DNA of 44,576 nucleotides from Candidatus Nealsoniibacteriota bacterium. Its GTDB lineage: Bacteria; Patescibacteriota; Minisyncoccia; Minisyncoccales; MHMH01. This document shows, one piece after another, positions 8,232 to 16,550 of this stretch. The notes below the pieces were generated by a model. It ran no database searches and had not been told where the DNA came from. It saw only the letters and a program-made list of their open reading frames with translations. The number at the start of each line of letters is the position of its first letter. Position 1 is the stretch's first letter. The stretch lies in NCBI GenBank assembly GCA_016181965.1, contig JACOYH010000002.1, forward strand, positions 1-44,576, written 5' to 3'. The position numbers and the translations under genes were made by a program.

Positions 8232-8928
8232 GAAAAAAGATTACGCAGAATATCTGCTCAAAAAGACAACTGAAGATTATAACCTGATTGCCAGGGATTT
8301 TTCAAGAACCCGCCGTTTTATTTGGGAGGATATCAAGCCCTTATCTGATTTTACCGTAACGGGGGAGAAGGTGTTAGATATTGGCTGCGGCAACGGCCGG
8401 CTTTTGCAAATTTTTCAAGATATTGATATTGATTATACCGGCATTGATGCGTCAAAAGAATTGATTGCCGAAGCCCAAAAATATTACCCAAATGCCAGAT
8501 TCCATGTTTACGACGCTTTGCGCATGCCTTTGCCGACCAACTATTTTGACAAGGTCTACGCTATCGCTGTTTTGCACCACATTCCTTCTCAAGAATTGCG
8601 CATTAGGTTTCTAAAAGAAGCCAAAAGGGTTTTAAGGCAGGAGGGGTTGCTGATTTTAACTGTTTGGAATTTATGGAATTGGCAGGGCCTTGGGCTGATT
8701 CTAAAACATCTTTTTCTAAAAATTACCGGCAAATCAAAATTGGATTTCAAAGATGTTTTTATCCCTTGGGCAGGCACTTGCCAAAGGTACATTCACGTTT
8801 TTAGCAAAGGGGAACTGGAGCATCTCGTGGAAGATGCCGGCTTTAAGGTAAAAGAAATCGGCGTTTTGGGCGCAAACAATAAAAAGAACAAAAATTTTTA
8901 TATTGTGGCCGAGGATATCTCGCCATAA
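8230..8928 (+). CDS. Class I SAM methyltransferase, Trm9/ALKBH8-like
   Basis: ATG at 8230 (track start at 8113 is an upstream TTG). DYNLIARDFSRTRRFIWEDI...VLDIGCGNGRLL...VLHHIPS...RYIHVFSKGELEHLVEDAGF resembles Trm9. Confidence 0.8.
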   Translation: MKKDYAEYLLKKTTEDYNLIARDFSRTRRFIWEDIKPLSDFTVTGEKVLDIGCGNGRLLQIFQDIDIDYTGIDASKELIAEAQKYYPNARFHVYDALRMPLPTNYFDKVYAIAVLHHIPSQELRIRFLKEAKRVLRQEGLLILTVWNLWNWQGLGLILKHLFLKITGKSKLDFKDVFIPWAGTCQRYIHVFSKGELEHLVEDAGFKVKEIGVLGANNKKNKNFYIVAEDISP

Positions 8929-8935
8929 AAAATAA

Positions 8936-9010
8936 GCCCTCGTAGTTTAACGGATAGAATACAGACCTCCGGAGTCTGGGATAGGGGTTCGATTCCTCTC
9001 GAGGGCACCA
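8936..9010 (+). tRNA. tRNA-Arg (anticodon CCG), CCA encoded
   Basis: Acceptor GCCCTCG/CGAGGGC, anticodon arm CAGAC-CTCCGGA-GTCTG, T-loop TTCGATT, 3' ACCA. Confidence 0.95.
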
Positions 9011-9058
9011 TTGAGGAAACATCGGTTCAAAGAAAAAGCCAAAATACCTGCCAAGAAC

Positions 9059-9109
9059 TTTGCCGAGGGCTGTCCTTGCCAGAATCTGGCAAGGACAGTC
9101 CTCGGCAAA
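9059..9109. repeat. Large hairpin, 25-bp arms and 1-nt centre, one mismatch
   Basis: TTTGCCGAGGGCTGTCCTTGCCAGA-A-TCTGGCAAGGACAGTCCTCGGCAAA; shares GGACAGTCCTCGG with 3249-3288. Confidence 0.93.
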
Positions 9110-9159
9110 CTCGGCATTCCGATGTTGCGTTTCGAAGTAAAATGCGCCCCTATTTTATT

Positions 9160-9187
9160 TTGCCAAAAGTGGAAGCTTTGGTATAAT
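9160..9187 (+). promoter_or_regulatory. Candidate promoter, possibly leaderless
   Basis: TTGCCA - 16 bp - TATAAT, with ATG at 9196, 8 nt after the -10 box. Confidence 0.55.
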
Positions 9188-9195
9188 AAAAAAAT

Positions 9196-9741
9196 ATGAA
9201 ATACAAAATTGCCGTCAGCGGGGCGGCGGAAATCGGCCACTGCGCCAAAAATGTAAAAGAAGCATCAAAAGAGATTGGCAGAGAAATCATTAAACATGGT
9301 TGCGTTTTGGTAACCGGAGCCACTACCGGCTGTCCTTATTTTGCAGCCGAAGGCGCTAAGCAGGAAGGAGGCATTAGTATCGGCTTTTCTCCGGCCGCTT
9401 CCGAAGCCGCGCATAAGAAGACCTATAAACTGCCCAATGACCAGTTTGACGTTATGGTTTATACTGGCTTTGATTATTCCGGCAGAAATCTTTTAATGAC
9501 GAGGGCGGCTGACGGAGTGATTATTGTTTGCGGTAGAATGGGCACGCTGAATGAATTCACCATTGCCTATGAAGATCGAAAGCCCGTCGGAGTTCTTTTG
9601 GGTTCGGGCGGAACAGCCGACCTTATCCAAGGGCTTACTCGGCGCCCTCACAAAAGGAGGGGAGTTATTATTTACGACACCGAGCCCAAAAATCTAGTAA
9701 AAAAACTCGTCGAAGAGATAAAGAAAACGAAAAGGTCGTAA
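9196..9741 (+). CDS. LOG/SLOG-like (TIGR00725-type) Rossmann protein
   Basis: IAVSGAAEIGH, VLVTGATTGCPYFAAEGAKQ, VIIVCGRMGTLNEFTIAYE. Confidence 0.75.
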   Translation: MKYKIAVSGAAEIGHCAKNVKEASKEIGREIIKHGCVLVTGATTGCPYFAAEGAKQEGGISIGFSPAASEAAHKKTYKLPNDQFDVMVYTGFDYSGRNLLMTRAADGVIIVCGRMGTLNEFTIAYEDRKPVGVLLGSGGTADLIQGLTRRPHKRRGVIIYDTEPKNLVKKLVEEIKKTKRS

Positions 9742-9759
9742 TTTAAATAATCAAAACTT

Positions 9760-10023
9760 ATGGCAGCAGACAAAAAAGAAGATAAATTAATAGGTAAAAT
9801 CAGCCACTATTTCGGCAATATCGGCGTGGCAGTGATTGATTTATCAGACAAACTTAAAGAAGGCGAAGAAATTAGGATTGTCGGAGGAGAAACGGATTTT
9901 ACGCAAGAAGCAAAGTCGATTGAGGTAGACCGTAAGAAAGTTAAAGAAGCTAAAAATGGCGAGTCGGTTGGACTGAAGGTGGAACAGAAGGTAAGGGAGG
10001 GGTATAAAGTTTTCAAGGTCTAA
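9760..10023 (+). CDS. Small EF-Tu domain 2-like beta-barrel protein
   Basis: IGKISHYFGNIGVAVIDLSDKLKEGEEIRIVG...SIEVDRKKVKEAKNGESVGLKVEQKVREGYKVFKV. Confidence 0.6.
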   Translation: MAADKKEDKLIGKISHYFGNIGVAVIDLSDKLKEGEEIRIVGGETDFTQEAKSIEVDRKKVKEAKNGESVGLKVEQKVREGYKVFKV

Positions 10024-10061
10024 ATTATTTTTTAGTCATCGTTTTGTTCGCCATTTAGCCA

Positions 10062-10604
10062 ATGGTTCAATATTTTCCTTTTCGAAAAGAATTAAATCAA
10101 GCGCGGGGTTATCTAAAAACACGAGGGCCAAAGTCAAAAAAGAACGAGCAGGAGTATGGGCCCGGGAAAACCGATATTCTGGTTTGCGAGCAATGCCGGG
10201 CTTTTTATTGGCACAAATCGTGGCACCGCAATCTTGAGGATTACCCCGCACTTAATCAAGAAAAAGGCCTTAAGTTCACGACCTGCCCTGCCTGCCAGAT
10301 GATAAAGGACAAGCGATACGAGGGTCAGGTTTTAGTGCAGAATGCTCCAGTCGAAATGAAAGCTGGCATCAAAAAGTTGGCGGAAACCTATGGCCAACGA
10401 GCCACAGAAAATGATGCAATGGATAGGGTGATTTCAATAGAGGAGACAGGCCCGATTATTGAAATAAAAACCACTGAAAATCAGATGGCCAAACGCTTGG
10501 CTAAAAAAATCAGCGAGGTTTACCGAGGCAAATTCGAGCTCTCTATTAGTAATTCTAAAGGAGAAGACACGGCTAGGGCAAGATTAACATTTAAAGGCAA
10601 ATGA
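10062..10604 (+). CDS. Zinc-ribbon protein, BCAM0308/NMD3-like
   Basis: VCEQCRAFYWHKSW...TTCPACQMIKDKRYEG...DRVISIEETGPIIEIKTTENQMAKRLAKKI. Confidence 0.5.
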   Translation: MVQYFPFRKELNQARGYLKTRGPKSKKNEQEYGPGKTDILVCEQCRAFYWHKSWHRNLEDYPALNQEKGLKFTTCPACQMIKDKRYEGQVLVQNAPVEMKAGIKKLAETYGQRATENDAMDRVISIEETGPIIEIKTTENQMAKRLAKKISEVYRGKFELSISNSKGEDTARARLTFKGK

Positions 10605-10891
10605 TTACAATTATTGTTGCCTCCCTTGGGGGAGGCATTTTAAGGGGCTTGGTTGGTTTTATTAAGCACCAATTTTCGTATAAAGATGTCGGCTTTCGGC
10701 TTAATTATTTTTTGGGAATGATGTTTTTATCGGGAGTCGTCGGCCTGACGACGGCCATCGCCGTTAGAGAAGCCGGTTTTACTCTTTTGGGTTCTTTTAC
10801 CCCGGCCTTGGCTTTTATTGTCGGTTACGCGGGAGGCGATTTCTTGGAAAATCTTTACAAAATAATAGTCAAAAAATTCCCATTAAGCTGA
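10601..10891 (+). CDS. Small conserved membrane protein
   Basis: Hydrophobic 96-aa ORF, 4-nt overlap with the preceding CDS. Confidence 0.55.
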   Translation: MITIIVASLGGGILRGLVGFIKHQFSYKDVGFRLNYFLGMMFLSGVVGLTTAIAVREAGFTLLGSFTPALAFIVGYAGGDFLENLYKIIVKKFPLS

Positions 10892-10892
10892 T

Positions 10893-12017
10893 ATGTGGAA
10901 TTTTATAAAAGCGCTTTCAATTTTTGTCGGCACAATCATTGGCGTGGGTATTTTTGGTTTGCCTTATGTCACTATGCAAGCCGGTTTTCCGGTAGTGCTT
11001 TTTTATTTTTTGATGCTTACCGGCGTGGCGATTGCCATTCATCTAATGTACGGAGAAATTTCTTTGGCAACAAAATCCTTGCATCGTTTACCGGGCCTAG
11101 TTGGCGAATATATGGGGCCGCGCTGGAAAAACTTCACTCTTTGGATTTTTATGCTTGGGCTTTTAGGCGCGCTTTTGGCCTATTTAATTGTCGGCGGCAA
11201 ATTTTTAAATTTATTTTTTTCTCCTTATTTCGGCGGCTCGGAGGCGATTTATACTTTGATTTTTTGGGCAATCGGCACATTGCTGATTTTTCAAGGCATA
11301 CGAAGCATTGCCATTATTGAGATTACTTTGCTTTTGGTTTTCTTTGGACTTTTGGCGCTGTTTTTTGTAAAAACGACTCCGTTTATCGCCGTGGATAATT
11401 TTCAAAATATTGATTGGAAATTTTTTGCCCTTCCCTACGGAGTAGTTCTTTTTTCTTTATGGGGCAGCGATATGATACCCGAGGTTAAGGAAGTGCTTGG
11501 AAAAGACGGCCGGGCTATGCTGAAATGGGTTTTGATTTCGGGGATATCGTTGGCCGCCCTAACTTACTTGTTTTTCATTTATATTATTTTTGGCGCTACC
11601 GGCTCACAGACATCCAAAGAAGCAATCGCCGGCTTGGTGCAGGTGGCGGGCAACGGGATCATCCGCACAGGTTTTATTTTTGGTATTATCACCTGTTTTA
11701 CGTCTTTTTTAACGCTGGGTTTAACGCTTAAAAAAGGCCTTTGGTACGATCAAGGACTCAACCCGCATTTGTCTTGGTTTATTGCCTGTTTTCTGCCTCT
11801 CTTTTTATTCTTTGCGGGCTTGCGCGCGTTTATTGATATTATTGGGTTGACGGGAGCTGTGGCCATTGGATTAGTTGGCATTATAATTGTTTTGCTTTAT
11901 AAAAAGTTTTTGTGGGTGGAGTTTAATCGTAAGATGAACCCGTTTTTTTATTTTTTCGGGTTATTTTTTGTGATAGGTATTTTTCTGGAGATTTTTTATT
12001 TCGTTTACGCAAAATGA
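10893..12017 (+). CDS. Amino acid permease (aromatic amino acid permease-like)
   Basis: VGTIIGVGIFGLPYVTMQAGFPVVL and about 10-11 hydrophobic segments. Confidence 0.75.
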   Translation: MWNFIKALSIFVGTIIGVGIFGLPYVTMQAGFPVVLFYFLMLTGVAIAIHLMYGEISLATKSLHRLPGLVGEYMGPRWKNFTLWIFMLGLLGALLAYLIVGGKFLNLFFSPYFGGSEAIYTLIFWAIGTLLIFQGIRSIAIIEITLLLVFFGLLALFFVKTTPFIAVDNFQNIDWKFFALPYGVVLFSLWGSDMIPEVKEVLGKDGRAMLKWVLISGISLAALTYLFFIYIIFGATGSQTSKEAIAGLVQVAGNGIIRTGFIFGIITCFTSFLTLGLTLKKGLWYDQGLNPHLSWFIACFLPLFLFFAGLRAFIDIIGLTGAVAIGLVGIIIVLLYKKFLWVEFNRKMNPFFYFFGLFFVIGIFLEIFYFVYAK

Positions 12018-12028
12018 TTTAATTTATT

Positions 12029-13273
12029 ATGCTGGTTGCCGATTTTCACATCCATAGTAAATACTCCCGCGCCACTTCCAAAGAAATGGATTTAGAGGTC
12101 TTAGATAAGTGGGCCGTCATCAAGGGCATTAATGTTTTGGGCACTGGCGACTTCACGCATCCGGCATGGTTTAGTAATATTAAGGAAAAATTGGAGCCCG
12201 CCGAGTCCGGTTTGTTGAAATTGAAGCAAGGAGTCAGTCAGACGCGTTTTATTCTGACTGCCGAAATCAGTTGCATTTATTCCAAAAACGGCAAGGTCAG
12301 AAAGATTCACGTTATTATTTTCGCGCCATCCTTTTTTGCGGTTGAGCAAATTAGGGCCCGGCTCGACAGTATTGGTAATTTAAAATCAGACGGCAGGCCG
12401 ATTCTCGGGCTGGATGCCAAAGAATTGGCTAAAATTGTCTTTTCCGTTTCCCCGGAATGTTTGGTTGTTCCGGCCCACGCTTGGACTCCTTGGTTTAGTA
12501 TTTTCGGATCAAAATCGGGTTTTGATTCTATCGAGGAGTGTTTTGAGGAGTACGCAAAATATATTTACGCTATCGAAACCGGTTTATCGTCGGACCCGGC
12601 TATGAATTGGCGCCTTTCCGGCCTTGATAAAATTGCCCTTATTTCAAACAGCGACAGCCACAGCCCATCCAAAATCGGCAGAGAAGCTAATGTTTTCGAT
12701 GTGGCCTTAAGCTATGCAGAAATCGCCAAGGCGATAAGGGAAAAGAATCCGCAAAAATTTTTGTACACTGTAGAATTTTTCCCCGAAGAAGGTAAGTATC
12801 ATTATGACGGACACCGCAGCTGCAATGTTCGGCTTTCTCCGCCGGAGTCAAAAAGATACAATAATATTTGTCCGACCTGCCTTCGCCCCTTAACTATCGG
12901 GGTGATGAACCGGGTAGAGCAGTTAGCCGACCGTGCCGAAGGATTTAAACCAGAAAGCGCCATTCCTTTTAGAAGATTAGTGCCTTTGATTGAAATTATA
13001 TCTGAATGTTTAGACACGGGCCCCTCCAGCCAAAAAGCTATTCTGGGGTATAATAATTTAATAGAAAAACTCGGCAGCGAATTTAATATTTTGTTGTCAG
13101 CCAGCGAGGCGGATTTAGCCGCTGCCGCTACTCCAGAAATCGCCGAGGGAATCGTTAGAGTGAGAGAAGGGAATATTCAAATTGAACCCGGTTACGACGG
13201 CGTGTATGGTAAAGTTAGTGTTTTTTCAAAATTAGAAAAAAGAGAAATAACAATGCAAAAAACCCTGCTTTAA
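12029..13273 (+). CDS. PHP-domain endonuclease Q-like protein
   Basis: VADFHIHSKYSRATS, GTGDFTHPAW, SNSDSHSPSKIGREAN, zinc motif CNVRLSPPES...CPTCLRPLTIGVMNRVEQLADR. Confidence 0.8.
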   Translation: MLVADFHIHSKYSRATSKEMDLEVLDKWAVIKGINVLGTGDFTHPAWFSNIKEKLEPAESGLLKLKQGVSQTRFILTAEISCIYSKNGKVRKIHVIIFAPSFFAVEQIRARLDSIGNLKSDGRPILGLDAKELAKIVFSVSPECLVVPAHAWTPWFSIFGSKSGFDSIEECFEEYAKYIYAIETGLSSDPAMNWRLSGLDKIALISNSDSHSPSKIGREANVFDVALSYAEIAKAIREKNPQKFLYTVEFFPEEGKYHYDGHRSCNVRLSPPESKRYNNICPTCLRPLTIGVMNRVEQLADRAEGFKPESAIPFRRLVPLIEIISECLDTGPSSQKAILGYNNLIEKLGSEFNILLSASEADLAAAATPEIAEGIVRVREGNIQIEPGYDGVYGKVSVFSKLEKREITMQKTLL

Positions 13274-13304
13274 TGAAACGATGTCCGACCTCGTTTCATT
13301 TTTA
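13272..13304 (+). terminator. Intrinsic terminator with GTCCGAC loop
   Basis: AATGAAACGA-TGTCCGACC-TCGTTTCATTTTT. Confidence 0.85.
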
Positions 13305-13307
13305 AAA

Positions 13308-13336
13308 GGAAAACCGCCGATAGCGGCGGCTTTTGA
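13308..13336 (-). terminator. Intrinsic terminator of the pilin-like gene
   Basis: CCGCCG-ATAG-CGGCGG; reverse strand continues TTTTCCTTTT. Confidence 0.75.
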
Positions 13337-13342
13337 TTTAGA

Positions 13343-13945
13343 TTAGGGGAAAATCTTTTCCCAACTCGTTCCATTTTCATTGAGCTGGTACAGTTCGACT
13401 ATTCTCCCTTCTTCGGCCTGCGTTTTCTTCAGCAAGAAGATGTACTCGTAATTGTCTGTTTCGTCTCGTTTCAGCTGCGTAGAACGGGGAAGCGACAGCA
13501 GATAATCATCGATAAAGGAAAATGTCAGGTGTCCGGTCTCGCGTCTGACTTGCGTTGTAGCGTTCCAGTCGAGCTGGGTGTAGTCAGCTAAAGCAGCATC
13601 GGTGACGGCAATTTTAGGAGTTGCCGTGGCGCCACCGCTGTTGACAGTGAAGGTGGTCGATCCGTCAACCGTAGCTCCCTTATAGGTAAAAGTGTGGGTT
13701 GAAGTGTTGAGAGAAATTGTTTCTTCCGGCCAATCCGATTTTCTGGAGTCGGTGTTGTACCGGTTAAGCGCGGTGGTAATTGCGTTGGCGTCGGCAATGG
13801 CTGCCGTTTTTTCAGCTGCCGTGCCGCTGGTGCCAATACTGGTCACGACGATCACGGCCAGAATTGTCATGATGAGCATGACCACGGTGACCTCAATCAG
13901 CGTGAAACCCTGCTCACCCTTGTGCGCGGTCTTGAGCCAGTCCAT
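13343..13945 (-). CDS. Type IV pilin/pseudopilin-like prepilin
   Basis: KGEQGFTLIEVTVVMLIMTILAVIVVTSIG class III signal; SD AAGGAGG upstream. Confidence 0.88.
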   Translation of the reverse strand: MDWLKTAHKGEQGFTLIEVTVVMLIMTILAVIVVTSIGTSGTAAEKTAAIADANAITTALNRYNTDSRKSDWPEETISLNTSTHTFTYKGATVDGSTTFTVNSGGATATPKIAVTDAALADYTQLDWNATTQVRRETGHLTFSFIDDYLLSLPRSTQLKRDETDNYEYIFLLKKTQAEEGRIVELYQLNENGTSWEKIFP

Positions 13946-13978
13946 TGATTTTCCTCCTTGGTAATAGTGCTACTTTTA

Positions 13979-14007
13979 CATATAGAGCTGTTTCTCGCGG
14001 GTGTCAA
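13979..14007 (-). promoter_or_regulatory. Sigma70-type promoter for the pilin-like gene
   Basis: Reverse strand TTGACA - 17 bp - TATATG, then AAGGAGG before ATG. Confidence 0.75.
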
Positions 14008-14046
14008 TGCTTGCGCTCGCGCGGGTGTTGGGTTAAAAATAAAAAT

Positions 14047-14709
14047 ATGGAGAGTATTTTTGGTTTAATCGTGCCTCACGCCAGCTATGAATTTTCAGGG
14101 CGAGTCGCAGCTATCGGTTATAAGGCAATTTTAGGAAAAAAATTCGATACCGTGATTGTTTTGGCCGACTCTCACTACGAGAGGTTTGACGGGGTTTCGG
14201 TATGGCCCGGCGGATTTCTCGAAACACCTCTCGGAAAAACAAAAGTTGACGATAAGCTGGCAAAAAAAATCATCGCTTTTTCGCCTAGATTTTTTAGGCG
14301 CGATTCCGCGCATTTGTTTGAGCATTCTATTGACGCGCAGCTGCCCTTTCTGCAGATAGCTCTGAAAAATTTTAAAATTTTGCCGATTATTTTTGGCTCT
14401 GAAAACAAGGACTGGGCCCAACTGGCTGAAGTTATTTTGCAAAACACGAAAATCGGTAAGAACCTCATTATCGCATCGTCCGACCTGTCCCATAATTTGC
14501 CGCAAGACGAAGCCGAAAAAATAGACAAACGAACAATCGGCAATATTTTAACCCTAAAGACCGACGGGTTAGATGTTTGCGCCCCCGACTCGCTAAAGAC
14601 GCTTTTAACTATCGCCAAAAAATACAAAGCCAAGGCCAAATTACTGAAATACGAATTCAGGAAAACTGGCTTTGGGGCGATTGCTTTCGCCGCGCCCGGC
14701 GAGTTATAA
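14047..14709 (+). CDS. MEMO1-like / AmmeMemoRadiSam system protein B
   Basis: GLIVPHASYEFSGRVAAIGYKAI, EHSIDAQLPFLQ, LIIASSDLSH; start at 14047 rather than 13945. Confidence 0.85.
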   Translation: MESIFGLIVPHASYEFSGRVAAIGYKAILGKKFDTVIVLADSHYERFDGVSVWPGGFLETPLGKTKVDDKLAKKIIAFSPRFFRRDSAHLFEHSIDAQLPFLQIALKNFKILPIIFGSENKDWAQLAEVILQNTKIGKNLIIASSDLSHNLPQDEAEKIDKRTIGNILTLKTDGLDVCAPDSLKTLLTIAKKYKAKAKLLKYEFRKTGFGAIAFAAPGEL

Positions 14710-14710
14710 T
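14681..14710 (+). promoter_or_regulatory. Candidate promoter, possibly leaderless
   Basis: TTGCTT - 18 bp - TATAAT, ATG at 14718. Confidence 0.45.
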
Positions 14711-14717
14711 AGAATAT

Positions 14718-14927
14718 ATGGCCAAAAGAGCCAGTATAACCAAAGAGATGACCATTAGTGAGGTCATCAGAAAATATCCCAGAAGCGCCATGGTCTTTAT
14801 TGAATACGGCTTTCACTGCGTGGGCTGTCCCGCCTCACAATCGGAAACGGTTGAAGAGGGCGCTCAACTCCATCGCATTAACCTACAAACCCTTTTGGAG
14901 GCCTTAAATAAAGCGGCTAAACAATGA
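14718..14927 (+). CDS. DUF1858-type protein
   Basis: ITKEMTISEVIRKYPRSAMVFIEYGFHCVGCPASQSETVEEGA. Confidence 0.8.
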   Translation: MAKRASITKEMTISEVIRKYPRSAMVFIEYGFHCVGCPASQSETVEEGAQLHRINLQTLLEALNKAAKQ

Positions 14928-15931
14928 GCAAGGTTTTGCTTTTTTTGGCTTCTCTTCTCGTTGGGGTGGCGCTTTTGATCGGAGTAATTCGTTTCATTGG
15001 CTGGCAGGAAATACAAAGCGCTTTTTATTTTTTTTCAGGATGGCAGGGCGCGGTGATAATTTTATTGACCGTGGCGGCGCTTTTTTTTGGAATGTGGAAG
15101 TGGCAGATTATTCTCAAAAATCAAGGTTATCAAATTTCTAACAAGCAGTTAATTCCGTCTTATTTGGCTGGTTTTTCTATAATTTATTTGTTTCCGATGC
15201 TGCTTTTTGGCGGAGAATTTTTTAAAGGTTATGTTTTAAGAGAAAAATTTAACATCCCGCTGCGCAAGGGAATGATTTCCATCCTGATAGATAAAATTAT
15301 AGAAGAGACCTCTTTTGTGATAAGCGTGATTGTGGGGCTCATAATTTTTTTATTTAAAATAGATGAATTGCCGCCCAGCAATACGAGTATTTTAATCGGG
15401 AGTTTTTTACTGGTTTTAATCGCGCTTTTTAGTTATTTATATTTTAAGATTTTCAAAAAACAAAGTATTGCTATTTTTTTTGCTAAACTTTTGGGAAGAA
15501 ATCATTCCCTTAACGGTCACGCGCTTGAAATAGAAAAAGAAATTTTCGATTTTTTCAAAAAGCGCGATAGGGCATTTTGGGCGGCTTTCGGTTTGGCTTT
15601 TCTAAGAATTGGCGCCACTTGGGCAAGGGCGTGGCTATTGGTTTTATTTTTGGGCAAACAAATCGGCGCTTTAACCGCTTTATCAATCCTTGGATTTTAT
15701 TATTTGGCTATTATCATACCCATTCCGGCCGCCTTGGGCACGCACGAGGTCATTCAGACATTTTCGTTTAGTTCGCTGAGTATTGGAGCGGGCACAGCCG
15801 CGGCTTTTGCGATAATTAGCAGAGGAGCGGAAATGGTTTTAGCTGTCGCCGGATTGCTGATTTTCTCTAAATTAGGCCTTGGCCTGCTTGGGGCGGCATT
15901 TTTACGCAAAATAGAAAAAATAAACATATAA
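14924..15931 (+). CDS. Lysylphosphatidylglycerol synthase TM region/UPF0104-like membrane protein
   Basis: Polytopic; FFKGYVLREKFNIPLRKGMISILIDKIIEE; ATGA overlap. Confidence 0.7.
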   Translation: MSKVLLFLASLLVGVALLIGVIRFIGWQEIQSAFYFFSGWQGAVIILLTVAALFFGMWKWQIILKNQGYQISNKQLIPSYLAGFSIIYLFPMLLFGGEFFKGYVLREKFNIPLRKGMISILIDKIIEETSFVISVIVGLIIFLFKIDELPPSNTSILIGSFLLVLIALFSYLYFKIFKKQSIAIFFAKLLGRNHSLNGHALEIEKEIFDFFKKRDRAFWAAFGLAFLRIGATWARAWLLVLFLGKQIGALTALSILGFYYLAIIIPIPAALGTHEVIQTFSFSSLSIGAGTAAAFAIISRGAEMVLAVAGLLIFSKLGLGLLGAAFLRKIEKINI

Positions 15932-15932
15932 T

Positions 15933-16550
15933 ATGTTGAAATCACTTTCAAAAGTAGTTAAAGTAATGGTTCTTTCTGATTTTTTTCTGATGTTCGGCTG
16001 GGGCTTGGTTTTCCCCATTTTGGCAATTTTCGTAACAGAAAACATAGAGGGTGGCGATGCTACCGTGGTTGGTATTGCTTTCGGCATATATTGGATATTG
16101 AAGTCGGTGGCGCAAATTCCTATCGGCAGTTATTTGGATAGAAATCATGGAGACAAAGATGATTTTTACTTTTTAATCGGGGGAACTTTTTTATCAAGCT
16201 TAACCGCCTTTGGCTTGCTCTTTTCAAGCCAGCCATGGCACATTTACGGTCTACAAGTGGTCAATGCTTTGGGAGCGGCAATGGCTCTGCCTGCGTGGTC
16301 TGGCATATTTACAAGGCATATTGGCAGAAATCAAGAAGCGCAAAGTTGGGCATTAGATAGTTCAGCATTGGGATTGGGCGCTGGAATAGCTGGCGTTCTC
16401 GGCGGATTTATCGCTAAACTTTGGGGCTTTACGCCTCTATTTTTAACGGTGGGCGCCTTGGGAATACTTGCCACGGCTGTTGCCTTCTTAATTAAAAATG
16501 ATCTAACGGATAAGAAAGAAAAAACTATTTTAATTCCCAAGCCGAAATGA
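15933..16550 (+). CDS. MFS-type transporter, half-length
   Basis: GWGLVFPILAIFVTENI...IPIGSYLDRNHGDKDDF...; about six hydrophobic segments. Confidence 0.65.
   Translation: MLKSLSKVVKVMVLSDFFLMFGWGLVFPILAIFVTENIEGGDATVVGIAFGIYWILKSVAQIPIGSYLDRNHGDKDDFYFLIGGTFLSSLTAFGLLFSSQPWHIYGLQVVNALGAAMALPAWSGIFTRHIGRNQEAQSWALDSSALGLGAGIAGVLGGFIAKLWGFTPLFLTVGALGILATAVAFLIKNDLTDKKEKTILIPKPK

Noticed and set aside
8947-9240. ORF on minus strand overlapping tRNA-Arg (and 9011-9199 on plus)
   Set aside because: Spans a tRNA and a hairpin; no family resemblance.
10895-11320. Alternative-frame ORFs inside the permease and antisense ORFs throughout the track
   Set aside because: Shadow ORFs of well-supported genes with no recognisable domains.
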